64,000 nt of DNA, taken from the NCBI GenBank assembly GCA_947179485.1, contig OX359247.1, forward strand, positions 51,743,131-51,807,130. The letters are read 5' to 3'. The translations under genes were made by a program, and so were the position numbers. Positions 50,801 through 62,903 of this stretch are shown in pieces. This DNA is from Allacma fusca. Taxonomy: Eukaryota > Arthropoda > Collembola > Symphypleona > Sminthuridae. The notes under the pieces were generated by a model. The model had not been told where the DNA came from and ran no database searches. It worked only from the letters and a program-made list of their open reading frames with translations. The first letter of the stretch is position 1; each line of letters opens with the position of its first letter.

Positions 50801-52220
50801 CTTCGGATTATTACCTGGATTTGGTAACTTTGGATGATTTGTCGGCGGAAGCTTTGCTGGAATCAAGTCAACGAATTGAGACTCTGGCGGACTCATATCG
50901 GAGGAAGCAGGAGCCATTGTCTGAACCCGGGCCTCCATCAGCCCTCCCTCCGAAAGTCAAGGAGGCCGGAGCTTTTATGCAGATTTGGGCGATTTGGATG
51001 TACACAATTGTTTTCACTTTCCCTTGGAATATTGTACGATGGCTAGTATTCATGCTGACCTCTGCTGCTCTTTCCATTCTCGTGGGTGCCATTTACTGGA
51101 ACGTTCGTCAAGGACCGAATCAGGACCAGAACAGTGTGAATGATCGAATAGGACAACACTGGACTCTCATGGGACTCACGCCTTGGCCAGTAATACTAAT
51201 GCTGGCGGCCAGAGATGTTGCCAATATTAAGTACGTGACGAGAGACAACGAAGAGCGACTGTACAGTAAAGGCGCTTATCTTCTAGCAAAGGTTTGTTTT
51301 TTTTTATCAGCGTCCTCAATAATGACTGCAATATCTCTGAATAATATAAATATAAAATTTTATTCTTGTTCTTTCAGACCATAATAGAACTGCCATTTTT
51401 AGTAAGTATATTTCTTGCCTACATGATACCCGCCTATGTGATGGCGGGTATTTCCACTGGGACTAATGAGATGATCAACTTTTACCAATTTGTGGGTGAG
51501 TCTGGGCATGGAGTAGTCAATTTTTCCTGTTTAATTTTCGTACAAATGTTAACTTGAGATTCTTATGTCAGTATTGGCTCAAACAGCATATAATTAATTG
51601 TTCAATTGCAGGTTACATGTTACTTTACATGTATGCTCTTCGAATTTGTCTCCTGGCCTTCACACATTTGTTCCGTGGACTTGTCGTTGGGACGACACTG
51701 GCTTCAGCAACAGCCCTAGCCCTGTCCTTAAGTGCTGGATATCTCGTACATCGAAGAGATTTGGGAGAATGGTGCAGCTGGGTCAAATATATATCTCCTA
51801 TTTCTTGTCTATTTCAACCCATAATTCGGGATGAGTTTGACAATTTCTCTCGATTTTCCTGCCCGAAGAATCCGACAGTTAATCAGGATTTAATTGTTGT
51901 AAGTAGCATCAGTTGTTATATGAGATTGTTACCTGTAATTATTTTAAAGAAATGTATTGAATGGATATCTGTGAGAATATTACTGAGGATAAATCTGATT
52001 TTGTAAGTGTGTGTTTTTGTTTGTGAAATAGGTCCAAGTCGAGTGTGGAGTTAAAGATGGGAAAAGTGCACTTGAGTATATAAGTTTACCCTCTTACGGA
52101 CCTATCTGGATCCCTCTATTGGCCAGTACGGGCTTCATATTAGTTTTCTACATACTCTCATTTGTGGGTTACATTTTGAGACGACACGCACCTTCCATTC
52201 CGCCGCCGGAGAAGCCATAG
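41348..52220 (+). CDS. ABCG8-like half ABC transporter with long N-terminal extension and degenerate nucleotide-binding domain
   Basis: Exons: 41348-42064, 42861-43037, 44726-44837, 48643-48884, 49498-49674, 50605-51291, 51378-51495, 51612-51898 and 52032-52220, giving 901 aa. Residues 1-298 (exons 1-2) are a Gly/Ser/Arg/His-rich, apparently disordered extension that usual ABCG8 proteins lack. The nucleotide-binding domain starts near 299 and the membrane domain near 575. The Walker A region reads TTTAGEGTA (333-341) with Gly339 in place of the essential Lys. The signature is LTSAE (437-441). Walker B is LLDQP with Gln462 for the catalytic Glu. The switch His494 is kept (TIHPP). Human ABCG8 is also degenerate at Walker A, which supports this assignment. 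All nine exons join in phase. Introns 2 and 3 (1.7 and 3.8 kb) are long. It probably forms a heterodimer with the divergent ABCG5-like protein; its transport ability is doubtful or non-canonical. Confidence 0.93.
43201..43228. repeat. (CATA)n microsatellite
   Basis: About seven tandem CATA units within intron 2 of the ABCG8-like gene. Confidence 0.9.
43897..43930. repeat. (GT)n microsatellite
   Basis: Slightly interrupted GT repeat in intron 2 of the ABCG8-like gene. Confidence 0.9.
44234..44285. repeat. (CT)n microsatellite
   Basis: CT repeat with one ATT interruption in intron 2 of the ABCG8-like gene. Confidence 0.92.
47243..47272. repeat. (GT)n microsatellite
   Basis: GT repeat with minor interruptions in intron 3 of the ABCG8-like gene. 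Confidence 0.85.
47807..47833. repeat. (CT)n microsatellite
   Basis: CT repeat in intron 3 of the ABCG8-like gene. Confidence 0.92.
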
Positions 52221-54789
52221 TCTAGTATTGGACGAGGACTCATAATATTTTTCTGCAGGATACATATTCCATTACAAAATTTTAACTCTACTACTTTCAG
52301 GAAGGCTAAATGTTGTCATTGTTCTTCTAAAAAAAATGTAGTAAATATTATACGTAATTACGGATAAGCACCAGGCTAAAAAGACTAAGATTAAGTATTG
52401 TTATATCAGTTCTAAAAATCTGTTAAAACAAATTTTAATTTTAATAACAATGCAATGCATCCAGCGCAGATTTCATAGTTTCTCTTAAGATCCAACCTCA
52501 CTATATACTGACCCCTAACGTTTGGTAATTAGTAAAAGTAATTATACTGGAGAGCCAGAGCCAAGGGTCTCGTGAAGAGAGTAATGCAATTCATACAAGA
52601 AAAGACAACTGAGCTGAATGCTTTCCTGACAAATCCAGTTTTAGTTGTGGAATACATGACTATAGATTGTGCTGTAAATATGAAATACAAATAATATCTA
52701 TTAGATAGAATATACACATGTTAACTATTCATACTATAAGCATAATAGTATTATAAAGAAATGTATATGTAAGTAGCCGTGTAGCATGTAATTAAGTGCA
52801 GGATACAGTGTATGGTAAAAAATCCTTGTTATAGAATATAAGAGCTACCTTCAAAACATTTATTAGATACAAATGCATATTTTATATCTACGAAGGTAAC
52901 TTTTTTTGTTGTGCAATGTAATGCAAGTTTTTTCATATAACTCTATAGTGCTTACTTTTTAAATCCATGAAAAGTATATTTCCGTAATAATTGCGTTTAT
53001 TCAGGAGATAGTTTCAAGTTCAACTCTTGACTTTATGTTAGGTACAAAATTAGCGGTTTCGAAAGAAAATTTTAGTTTTGTGAACTTGCATAGCATACCG
53101 GATTGTATTAGTGAAAATGAAATGACGAACCAAAAATGTGTACATTTTTAAGCTGCGGCAAAATAAAGAGCGCTTCCTTATATCCTTCCTGATAAGATTT
53201 ATTATCTTTGTTTACATACATATAGATGAAACACCCCCAGGAAATATTTTCGTGTGCCTGCCAGTCACTATATTGTCACTAGTGATGTACCTATCTGTAA
53301 TGACATACGATAGTAATACTACAATGTAAATATTCAACATGTACAAATATAGATGTATTCTATGTACATATGTACACCGGAAAATTCACAATGTTTCTTT
53401 AATCTTAATCCTGCCTTCAGCTGTAACAAAAAACTTCCAAAAAAATTGAGGTACAGGTGCATTTTAACTAGCCACAAACTAGTACGCTTTCATACATATG
53501 CATCGTACTACTTACAATGCTAATAATAACTCCTCGTGTGATTAGTTACCTTATTTTTACAGTCAACTCTCTCTATAGGAGCAACTGTTGATGTACTATT
53601 TGGCTAGTATGAATTAAGGAATGATCTTCAAGGAGAAAACCGCTTTGAAGTAACTATTATTGTTGAAGTGAATTATCCCTAGGAATATCGTCATGTACTT
53701 TTAGCTTTGATAGCGAGAGGATACTTTAATATTTATGTACATATGTACATAATTTTGTATTACTTATTCAAGGATTTCAATTCAACTCACTCTTCTTATC
53801 ACATGAATCTTAGCTTCCAAAATGGTATTTCCGTAAAAGTTACAAAAGGTAATTGAATATTTGATTCATATGGAGATGTAATGGTGTAGACCGCAACTTA
53901 TTAGTCCACATTTTATCGTTCAGTCAAACCCTTTTAGAAGCTATTTTGTATTAGAGCGTGACACAAAATACATATACCGTTGATGCTTTTTCTGGCAACA
54001 GTATTGCTTCACTGGTGTTAACTTCCTAACGGAGTGCGTATATCGGAGTACTAGAAACGAGCTCTTGCCGAAGACCATGGCAAAGGAAATGAAAACCAAT
54101 TTTTGAATAAAAATTTTATATGCTGTAAATATGCATGCGCCTCGCTGATTCCGCACCATTCAAATTCAATCTGAAGTGAAAGCTAGGTATTGTGTGACAA
54201 TGACTGAATTTTCCCAGGCACGCTGACAATCATTTTACATATGGTATTACCACACATACATCAAAAGACGGATTTGGAGGGAGCTTGCTGTGAGGCAATG
54301 GATATCACATAAAATTTGCAGTAGTGAAGACTGACGATAATGATTACTACTCAAATGAAGATGTGATTCTAGTAATAATAATTGATGGTTTTTTTTTCAA
54401 CCCAAATTCCCAGAAATTCCTGGTTTCTTACACATCAGACCCTGGACAGCAGTAACTTTAGTAAAATGGGTATTAATCGTACTTGCTGGGTTGGAAAACA
54501 ATTATAAGCTTTTATCGTTCCTTACAATCCCTCTCGTGATGCGCGTGCCTTTATCATCACGCCGGAGCACAAAGCGACTTTTAGCATACCTTAAATATTT
54601 AACGAACTCCGTTACCATGCACTTGTTTGCTTTTCTACGTTAAAAATAACATCAGAAATATTATTTAGTATGCTGTGGCTTTAGCCCATAGATTATTTTC
54701 TACGAGTGGGTTAAGGACAACCTTGTACTATACTTTGTATCAATCTTTAGGAGTTATTTGGGGGAACGTAACTCCGAAGAAGCTGGAAA
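52221..54789. other. intergenic between ABCG8-like gene and gustatory receptor
   Basis: AT-rich with scattered TATGTACATA-like palindromes. It presumably includes the ABCG8-like 3' UTR and the receptor promoter. Short open frames at 52529-52717, 53138-53329 and 53941-54159 have no family content. Confidence 0.4.
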
Positions 54790-57705
54790 ATGATGCGAGC
54801 TCAAAGAATTTCCCATAGCAGTGGTTTAAACAATACAAAAAATCATCGACGAACTAATTTTAAAAATCCGGATAAGCGTTTCATCGGTCAACCAATTTTT
54901 GGTTTTGTGAGGGTAAATCAACCCAGGTTTTCTCCACGTACACATACTAAGGATGACCTGTACTCAAGTCTGAGATTGTTTCTAATTTTCGGGAAACTTA
55001 TTGGTCTAATGTCGATTCAAGGTCTTTTTCAAAAGGATTACAAGAAACTGGGATTACGGTAGGCAGCATTCAATAATAAATTATTATTGAAACGTATTAT
55101 TGAAAAAAGTGCCTGTTTTTTGTTTAAATTTTTTTGTAACAATATATGCTGTAGTATTTCATAGAATTAAGCTAGAAATGTTAAGTATTTAAAAGTTAAG
55201 TAGGAAGTGTCCTGAAAATGATTCATTGGTTAAAAATTCATTTGGTATTATTGGCATTAACACCATGCTTAAAACTGATCTGCATCCATGACGTCAACCG
55301 CGCAAAGTTTTATAATTTGAAAATTACAAATAATGATTGTAAAATATGTCGATTGATTGACAACGTATAAAATTTGTTGTCAGCAGGCTGTAAAGAAAAT
55401 CATAGGTTTTGATGGTGTCATAATTTCACGGGGATCGGAATGTATTTATTGTATATTTTCACGATGTTTCAACTATTTCTGTACGCTTGCAAATAATTAC
55501 TTTATTTTAAGCCACATACTACAGTACTCTAGCTAATGAGCTTTACAAAATTATGTGACCCTTTTTAATAATTTGAAACTGGTTATGTGCCCCACAAAAT
55601 GTTCATGATAACTTTCGAATTCTTTTTATTTCAGAAAATCAACATTTTCCAGCATAATTGGTATAATGATAATCTTGGCTCTTGGGGTTAATGCTGGCGT
55701 TGGGATAACCGCATTTAGAAATACTGAATTACTCAGAATGGACCAATATGCCTGGTCATTCGCTCATTTTTTCTACTACTCGCTTGGGCTATTTATGTAA
55801 GTTACTAATCGTTTACTCTGTAGAACCGTTTTGAAGGGAATAATTTTATACATTCGTTAGTATGCAGAGAATATCATTGCTGGAAAAATTGTCTCATTCC
55901 AGTTTTTACCATAATTACCGCCACATTTCCAAATTTGTTCAGATAATTTACAATTGGAACAAGGTACACATTTATTTTACTCAGCCTGATGCTCATCTTT
56001 TTCGTGATGTTAATTTGGTTGCGACTTTCATCATGGCGTCTGCTATTGGAGAAAACGTCTTTGTTAATTTGCGTCATGTTCCTTTGGGAGCAGAAACAGG
56101 TGCGGGGTTCTGCTTATTCAAGCCTCATTATAGACCAACTATGTTTTATTCTTGACAAAAGGCTTGAACTGTTTGACTCATTATTACAATTTGAGTAACA
56201 ATAGCTCTTTCACAATCGCAACCGAAGTCGTTGCTCACTTCGACGGGTTTTGTTTCCAACGACCATCAAGGAAAAGACTCAAAATATTGGAACAATGACA
56301 AAATTGCTCAAGCCTCAAAGCCTTCCAAGCAGTTGTTGAAATGACCGAACATACGTCCGTTAGTTTTTGGCTAAATTGAATTTATGCACAGCGGAACTGT
56401 GAGCAGAACTTTCCAGTAGAGTCAAAATGTGTTACATCAGGGGGGTTATTCCAAAGATGCCATTTCATAAAATGAGTCCGAAACAACACATTTACAATCT
56501 TCAAATTAGCCAAAAATTGACGTACATATTTCTTTGATCATTTGTACAGCTGTCGATTAAAAAATTAAAATAAGATTGTAATTCTTCAATATATATTACT
56601 TTTGAACACAAACAGGTGAACTCTTGAAGAGCTTAAACATTACAGCTTGGGAGTTGTACTTCTTACGTGCTAACAAAAAATGGGCGTCATTAGCATCTTA
56701 TCACCACGCGCTCAGTCTCTACACATTCATCTGTGACAAATTATCATTATATGCTTGGAATTACACTGATGTTACCATAGTCATTTTTGCACGCGCCCTA
56801 TATTACAAATATCAAGCTCTATATTTGGAAGCAGAAGCGGTGTTGTTAAAGGGTGGATCTGGTAAGCACATCTGGGTTCTTCTTGTTGTCTCACATATTT
56901 TTAAAGCTCGTTGAATAATTTTTGTTAAATTCAGTACTATTAAATTTATACAGATGTTTCTAAGTGGCTGCAATTGACAACGGATTTTGAAACCATGCGA
57001 GAGCTACTTGATCAAGTTAATAACTTCATTTCTCCCTTAATCTTCGCCTCATATGGGGTCAGCATCTACTTTATGTGCCTGATGGTAATAGATAATTATG
57101 ACCTTAATTCCGGAAATATAATTGTCAGAATATGTATAACTGATCGTGATTGGGAGCCATTTTTGAATGTGCTTTTATATTTATCACAGTTTCATAATAG
57201 CGTAAACCCTTACACCAACACAACCCAAGTTGCCAATATCTATGCCTACTGGGCCGTTGCGCACTTGGTCGTGCGCGTGTTCTTGGTGTCAGTTGCTTCC
57301 GCCAGAGTCAGCCAATGGGCTCACCATATTACTGAACTAATTCGCCGGTGCCCGGCGGAAGCGTATGTTATGGAGGTTAGAAATACATACTCCTTTTTTC
57401 TCAATAATTTGTTGAATCGATGATATTAAAATTGTGTATTCTGTACAAACTATATGTAATTAAAGTACATACCTTTCTGTATGTATGCACATATTTGCAA
57501 CTCATTGAAAATCCGTGTCTAGGTCCAGAGAATGGATCGTTATTTGAATGAGAACGTAATTGGGTTTACTGGTCTGGATTGCTTCACTTTTACAAAGCCT
57601 ATGATTCTTAAAGTTGTTGGAGTTATCTTCTCCTTTGAAGTTGTCCTACTTCAGGCTTTACAATTATCTCTCAAAAAATCTTCATCGTGCTCTCCTCACA
57701 AATAA
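54790..57705 (+). CDS. gustatory receptor family protein, 7 exons
   Basis: Exons: 54790-55058, 55635-55796, 55861-56099, 56616-56861, 56954-57084, 57190-57375 and 57523-57705, giving 471 aa. These receptors are seven-membrane-segment, ligand-gated chemoreceptor channels with a cytoplasmic N-terminus. The first exon has a long polar, basic tail before the typical LYSSLRLFLIFGKLIGLMS opening. Later landmarks are a segment-3 region ending in SAIGENVFVN, VSIYFMCLMF and a hydrophobic stretch with RVFLVSVASARV. In the last exon, GFTGLDCFTFTKP leads into segment 7 with FEVVLLQ, a loose form of the TYhhhhhQF signature. The ligand cannot be predicted. Intron 5 (57085-57189) is 105 nt with no in-frame stop, so retention would add 35 residues; family spacing favours removal. 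The start could be either of two adjacent ATGs (54790 or 54793). Confidence 0.88.
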
Positions 57706-58270
57706 TTCCGCGTTTACAGACAGCTATTCTAGTCATTTAATTTTGGAAACATGAAAATCGTTGTGATCTATTTAAATGCATTATCCTTGAAGGCCGTAGT
57801 CACATTAATTTCTTTCCGGGTACGTAAATAAGTTGGTTTCAAATAATTATTTCAAGCATGTATATTCCAACAGACGTTTAAGTATTTGCTGGATGATAAA
57901 TTTTGTCAACGCACATGTTATGATGATAAATGTATGCTTATTATTATGTATTATGTCATATGAAAAAGTAAATCTGAAGTCAATCAAATTCTATAAGAGG
58001 GTTTCGTATGTAAGAGTCAATATGCTTTAAGAGCACAAAATGTACTAGAGAATTAATTGAGTGACGAAATACAAGACTTGTATTTTAATGTATATATAAT
58101 GTAATAAATATATTATGTATACTTATATAATACAAAATATAGTTTAGCCGTAATTTCATATAAAGAGGTGTAACCTGACATGGTAGCACTGACCTCCTAG
58201 CAAAAGCTTGTGTTAGTGATCCAATACGTTTCTATCTGTGATGGAAGTAACGGACTTGATCTGAAAACAT
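57706..58270. other. intergenic, AT-rich
   Basis: Presumably the receptor 3' UTR and unassigned sequence. An AATAAA-type run sits near 58102. Nothing else is seen. Confidence 0.4.
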
Positions 58271-58860
58271 GTGGAGGAACGGATTGACTATCTTCAAGCT
58301 AAACTAGACAAATTCCTAATCACTCCATATGTCAGAAAAAGAACAGTCCGTCAGCCTGTACTTAATGTTGTGTATGAGTATTACAATGTACTTACTGTAC
58401 AGGAACGAATATTTTTTCATTGTAACAAATTCACTTTTTTACTATTACACTACGGTCAACACATAAACTACATCAATGGATTACTCATAGCAAAGTACGT
58501 TCCTGGCAGACTTCGTTCTTCCTGCTACATTTCTTTATATCATCCGTTGACTAAGTTAGCTGTTGCTCAGAAAAACATCATGTACTTATGTGTGAATTTT
58601 TGGAACACGCTTCCCGGGCGCCGGGCACGTTAGAATGATGCATTGCTTTCGTAACGTTTTTCGGAATGAATTTTTTAAGTACATACTTACTAAACGAAAT
58701 GGATTTGTTCACTGAAGGATTTTAAAGGATTTTTGTAATGACACGGTTCCTTATACTTTTGATTTGTACTGTCACACTGATTGGATCCTGTAATGTCTGG
58801 GGTGAAAACCAATTCATGTATTGACTCCTTTGACATTGAAATAAAGAATAATAATAATAG
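58271..58860 (+). mobile_element. 3' end of a non-LTR retrotransposon (LINE, CR1/Jockey-like)
   Basis: A 120-codon frame (58271-58633) has the layout of the tail of a LINE reverse transcriptase: V-E-E-R-I-D-Y-L-Q near the start, LTVQERIFF, then NFWNTLPG near the end, corresponding to the common 'WNsLP' terminus. About 210 bases later comes an AATAAAG motif followed by an (AAT)n tail at about 58847-58859, typical of CR1-like 3' ends. The copy is 5'-truncated, with no catalytic domain in the window. The first few codons may be older flanking sequence. Confidence 0.55.
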
Positions 58861-59130
58861 TAACATTTGAACTTAACAAACATTTAATATTTTCACTTTT
58901 TTCGAAAAACAAATCCTGACTCTATTCCATTTCTTTTAATAGAGTTTATGGCTAAGGGGATGAAACAAATGGGAAGAAAAGTTGCTACAAAATGTGTACC
59001 TGAATATTTTGTACTATTGCCCCATCTATGAGGGGGCAGGAGAAAAAAATACTGCAAAACGTATACTGGAATAAAATATTTATGTACATACATTGATTAA
59101 AAATGGGCGTGGTCGTCCTATAATGGTTTT

Positions 59131-59686
59131 TAGGGTGGTGTCAGCCCCTTAGTAAAATAGCCTTGTTCGTACGTCCGTACGTTTGTGTGTCCTTCCGCAC
59201 GATTACTCAAAAACTACAGGTCCGATTTCAATGCAATTTTGCATAGTTATTACTAGTGTCAAACGTAAGGCTGACTTCATATTTGGTTGAAATCGACCGG
59301 ATAGTTTTCGAGAAACAAATTATTGAAATTTTGGACTTCAAGTCAAATGAGTTATCTCCAAAACTACTGAATGTTTTTCAATGAAATTTGTTGTGAATGT
59401 TGCTTATGTAAATAGTAATAGTTGTTGGTTATGTCGTTGGAATCGGTCTTATAATTTTTTCGAAAAAAATTCTTGAAATTTTGAACTTCAAATCAAATGA
59501 CAGCTATCTCTAAAACTACTGAATCGATTTTAACCCAATTTTTTGTGAATATTGCTTATGTAAATCGGAATGGTTACTGCTTATGTGGTTGAAATCGGCC
59601 TTATAGTTTTTTTGAAAAAAATTCTGAAATTTTGAGAAAATAAAATAAAATTCATTCGATTTTGACGGCGGTGGCTGACGCCACGC
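59131..59686. mobile_element. MITE with GTGG(T/C)GTCAGCC ends and three ~150-bp internal repeats
   Basis: The left end AGGGTGGTGTCAGCC and the right end GGCTGACGCCACGCT are imperfect inverted repeats. Inside, three imperfect direct repeats start at about 59206, 59356 and 59508, each beginning 'ctc(a/c/t)aaaactac' and containing 'ttgaaatcg', 'ttatagttttt' and 'gaaattttg'. The target duplication is not clear and superfamily is not assigned. A related left end occurs at 63047. Confidence 0.55.
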
Positions 59687-59689
59687 TAT

Positions 59690-60444
59690 GCGAAGCCTCA
59701 AATTATCGCGTAGCGATGATTTTTAACATCAATGTGGGAATACAGTAACGACGTAGCAGCAGTTTCGAAATGCATACAATGTACCTTGAAAATATGAACA
59801 ACAATTTTAATTATTTGTGTAGAGTAAATTTTTAGTTCTGAACTTAAGTTCAGTTCATTCTTGCCCTTATTCTTTCAAAGTTCAATTCAATTCATTATAT
59901 ATTTTTCGGTAGTTAAGTTCAGTTCGCTTTCTCTGTCATTAGCGTGTCAATTATTTCAGGTAATTTATGATATATTTAAACGACATTTAGTTATATTTTT
60001 ATAGCTAACTTTGAACTTAGGCTCAAGCACGCTTTTTCGCTAAATGGTTAAAAGCATTAAAAGATATTGCAGCAGTGAAAATCACGAATTGTTTAGTATT
60101 TATGAATATCGGGCATTGTATTACCCGGTTCCAGTACCCGCCGGATAGTTGTGTTAACAGTTAACCAACACACTATAAGCCATAAGTGGATTTGCATTTT
60201 GTTTGGTCCTAATTGGCCAACACAAACGGTAGTAATCTTCATTTAACCATGCTAACCCAGGCCAGGTATCCTGTTACCCGAATGGGCCCTAAAAATTAAT
60301 TTAAGCTCCTGGTATTACATGGAACACATTTGCGTCGTCGATTTTGCCTTAAACACAGTATTTCGGAAATATAGCCTAGGGGACACTTTTGTGACGTCAC
60401 AGGGTCATCACGGGACGTCACATATGGGAATCCACAGGAGGTTA
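59690..60444. other. unannotated stretch between two transposons
   Basis: No gene recognised. It includes the pieces 'gttcagttc' repeated around 59850-59930 and a CG-containing segment near 60400. Confidence 0.35.
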
Positions 60445-62324
60445 CCCAGTCAGCAAAACAAAGTCGCCCTAACGTTAGTTCAACGTTGAGAGTAATTTTA
60501 ATGTTCGCCCGCGCCTATGTGTTCGCATTTTTGTCCAAATACAATGTCATCTTAACGTGGGTTCAAATTCATTGCTTTAACGTTAGCCAAGTGTCATATT
60601 TCAACGTTGTATTGATGTATGCAATTGCAACACTCATTAACGATGCCATACAACATAGGTCCAGCATTGGATGAACTTCGCGCAGGCAACGTTGCCCCAT
60701 CTGAATTTGCTAGCATGGCTCTAACGTTCGCAAACATTTAACGGACAATCAAACACTCGTCTTTTTTCTTTTACTATAGCCATTATTTCAGTTTCTCATC
60801 TCGGCCTGGTCAACATGTCTTCTCCCGTTTGTGAAGTTATTACGAAGCCATTTACTTAAGTTGTTATTTAAAAACGCTGCATGTGTTGTTCCAAGTAAAT
60901 GGGTTAGTATTTACCTTCAGTCATGTCAATGGCCAGATGTTTCTGGGTCAAGTTTACCAAAATAATTGTGTAACCCGAACTACAAACCTATCATCAAGAA
61001 AATAAATTATCTTCCAGCAAAGGTTTTAGCTTTATTTACTAAGTTCATATTATCGAATGAAATTTTATTTTTTAAAACCGAGTATTAATGAAATCATTTT
61101 CAATATTTAAATTATGTCGAGCAAAAAATGAAGGTATGCTACTAAATTTTGTAATTTAAATTTTCAGACAATCTCGCATAGCACGAAAAGCAGAAGATAA
61201 CTCTCTAGGTACATTTTGCATTGAAATTGATTTGGACGAGGAACCACCACCAGCAACACACCGACCGCGCCGACCCAAACAAAACCATGTCAAAATCAAA
61301 GAGCCGGAGGAGTCGGAGAGCGAAGCAAAAAAGTCTGAAGACAAGTAATCATATCATAGCATTGTATTACCATTAGTATTTTTATAATTATTCAATTTTG
61401 GGTAGTAATTAAATAATATTGTTGCAGAAGATATGTATTTTTTCAAGCTTTAAACTTTTTACTAATTGTATATTTGGTTTGCAAGTGTAAGACAAATCGC
61501 ACTTTGACGTCTAATTAAATTTTTATTTCTTCCAAAGGTTCCTCAAGTAGAAGCCATCGAAGTAAATCATTACTTTAACTCTGGAACAATTAGTGACTCC
61601 GAATTTCAGGTAGACGTTCCCCAGGAATTTGAGGAAATTATTTCTCAGAATAAAATCACATTGGAAAAGGAAACAAACAGATTCACCGGGGGAATTGAGT
61701 AACCAAATACTGGTATGTCAGAGATTACATGTGTTATACAGTGAACTTTCTACAAGGGAAACCCTTATAAGATGATTTTCGAATAATGGTTTGGGAGCAA
61801 AAATGTGAAATTTATTTTTAATACTAGGACGGATATTTTTAGTTTGTCATTTCGAAGTGAGTTATTGTCTATGTATATTGTTCACAGCAATAATATATAT
61901 TTCACATTTAGTTATTTTAAACTGTAGTACAATAAAATGTAAATATATACATCTTCCATTAGAACTTGATGGTAAATACACCCATCCCATTTGTCTTCAA
62001 TAGTGTCGAAAGAAATAAAATTGTTCTAATTCAGTTATTTCGGAAATTAAGTTGTTTTTGAAATCGCCCGATATTTATCCGCATACATATAACCAACGTT
62101 GCCATAGCATCGCCCCTGTCGTCATAGCGACATTGCCCAGATGTTCATCTTGAGTAGCCTACATGTATATAATTGACTCTACAGCAAGTCTAAATACAAC
62201 TTCCTGGCAACGTTGCTGCGCTAACAGTATTTATGGTATGCAGGCGCGGCCATTATTAACTCGAGCCTAACGTTAGCGTTTCTACGTTGGAGTTACGTTG
62301 CCGTGCTGCCCTTTGCTGACTGGG
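60445..62324. mobile_element. DNA transposon with CCCAGTCAGCAAA termini and AACGTT-rich ends
   Basis: The left end CCCAGTCAGCAAA and its exact complement at the right end define a 1880-bp unit, with TA immediately outside both ends (60443-60444 and 62325-62326). Both subterminal regions (60470-60730 and 62090-62310) carry many copies of the palindromic AACGTT in contexts TAACGTTAG and CAACGTTG. The interior has two coding-looking segments but no transposase that I recognise. The superfamily is not assigned. Confidence 0.75.
61168..61702 (+). pseudogene. two coding-looking exons inside the AACGTT element, unknown product
   Basis: The first segment follows an acceptor (aattttcag) and is open from 61169 to a donor at 61345; it is acidic/basic low-complexity with DEEPPPATHRPRRPK and KEPEESESEAKKSED. 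The second follows ttccaaag at 61530-61537, opens VPQVEAIEVNHYF and stops with TAA at 61700-61702. The phases do not match with the obvious splice sites, so the copy may be broken, or the true donor differs. It could be a second transposon protein or captured host exons. I do not recognise either piece. Confidence 0.4.
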
Positions 62325-62903
62325 TACAAATGTCTGATTTCGAGTGCCAATTACCTTGAAGGCTAACTACCCGGCTTATTTGTGGATGTAATATTCATGT
62401 ATTTACAATTGCCGTTTTTGTATTTTCCATTGGCGAACAGACGACTGTTTATGCGTCTCATTATCCGCATTTTTTGTAGAATATTTTTATATATCTACTA
62501 CGCAGTCAGTTATTTCTGAACCATGTGATATGTGACTGAACCAACAAACCGAAGACTTTCGAAGCCAGCAATAGCTGGCTGTGCAGTGCTAGTATGATTT
62601 AATAATAGTATTTTCTGGTGGCAAAACAAGTTCATATATGTATGTTCACATACATGTTTATTTTCCCTCTGTACGCGTTTGGAGAAGTCACACATGACCG
62701 TAGCAATTATAAATGCTGTACCAGATCTGTTGAAGTTTAATTTATGACCATGTATAACTGCAAAGCTGACAATTATGATAGAAATCAGCCGCCATATTGA
62801 GTACAAAAGAAGAATATCAGGAAATCGTTTCTTCAAAACTGGGCATTAGAATTCAGAATGAAAATACGTTTCTTTACGAATTAAAGTGAATAAAATATAC
62901 TTA
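62325..62903. other. spacer between two transposons
   Basis: No supported gene. The minus-strand open frame at 62510-62836 has no family features. Confidence 0.35.
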
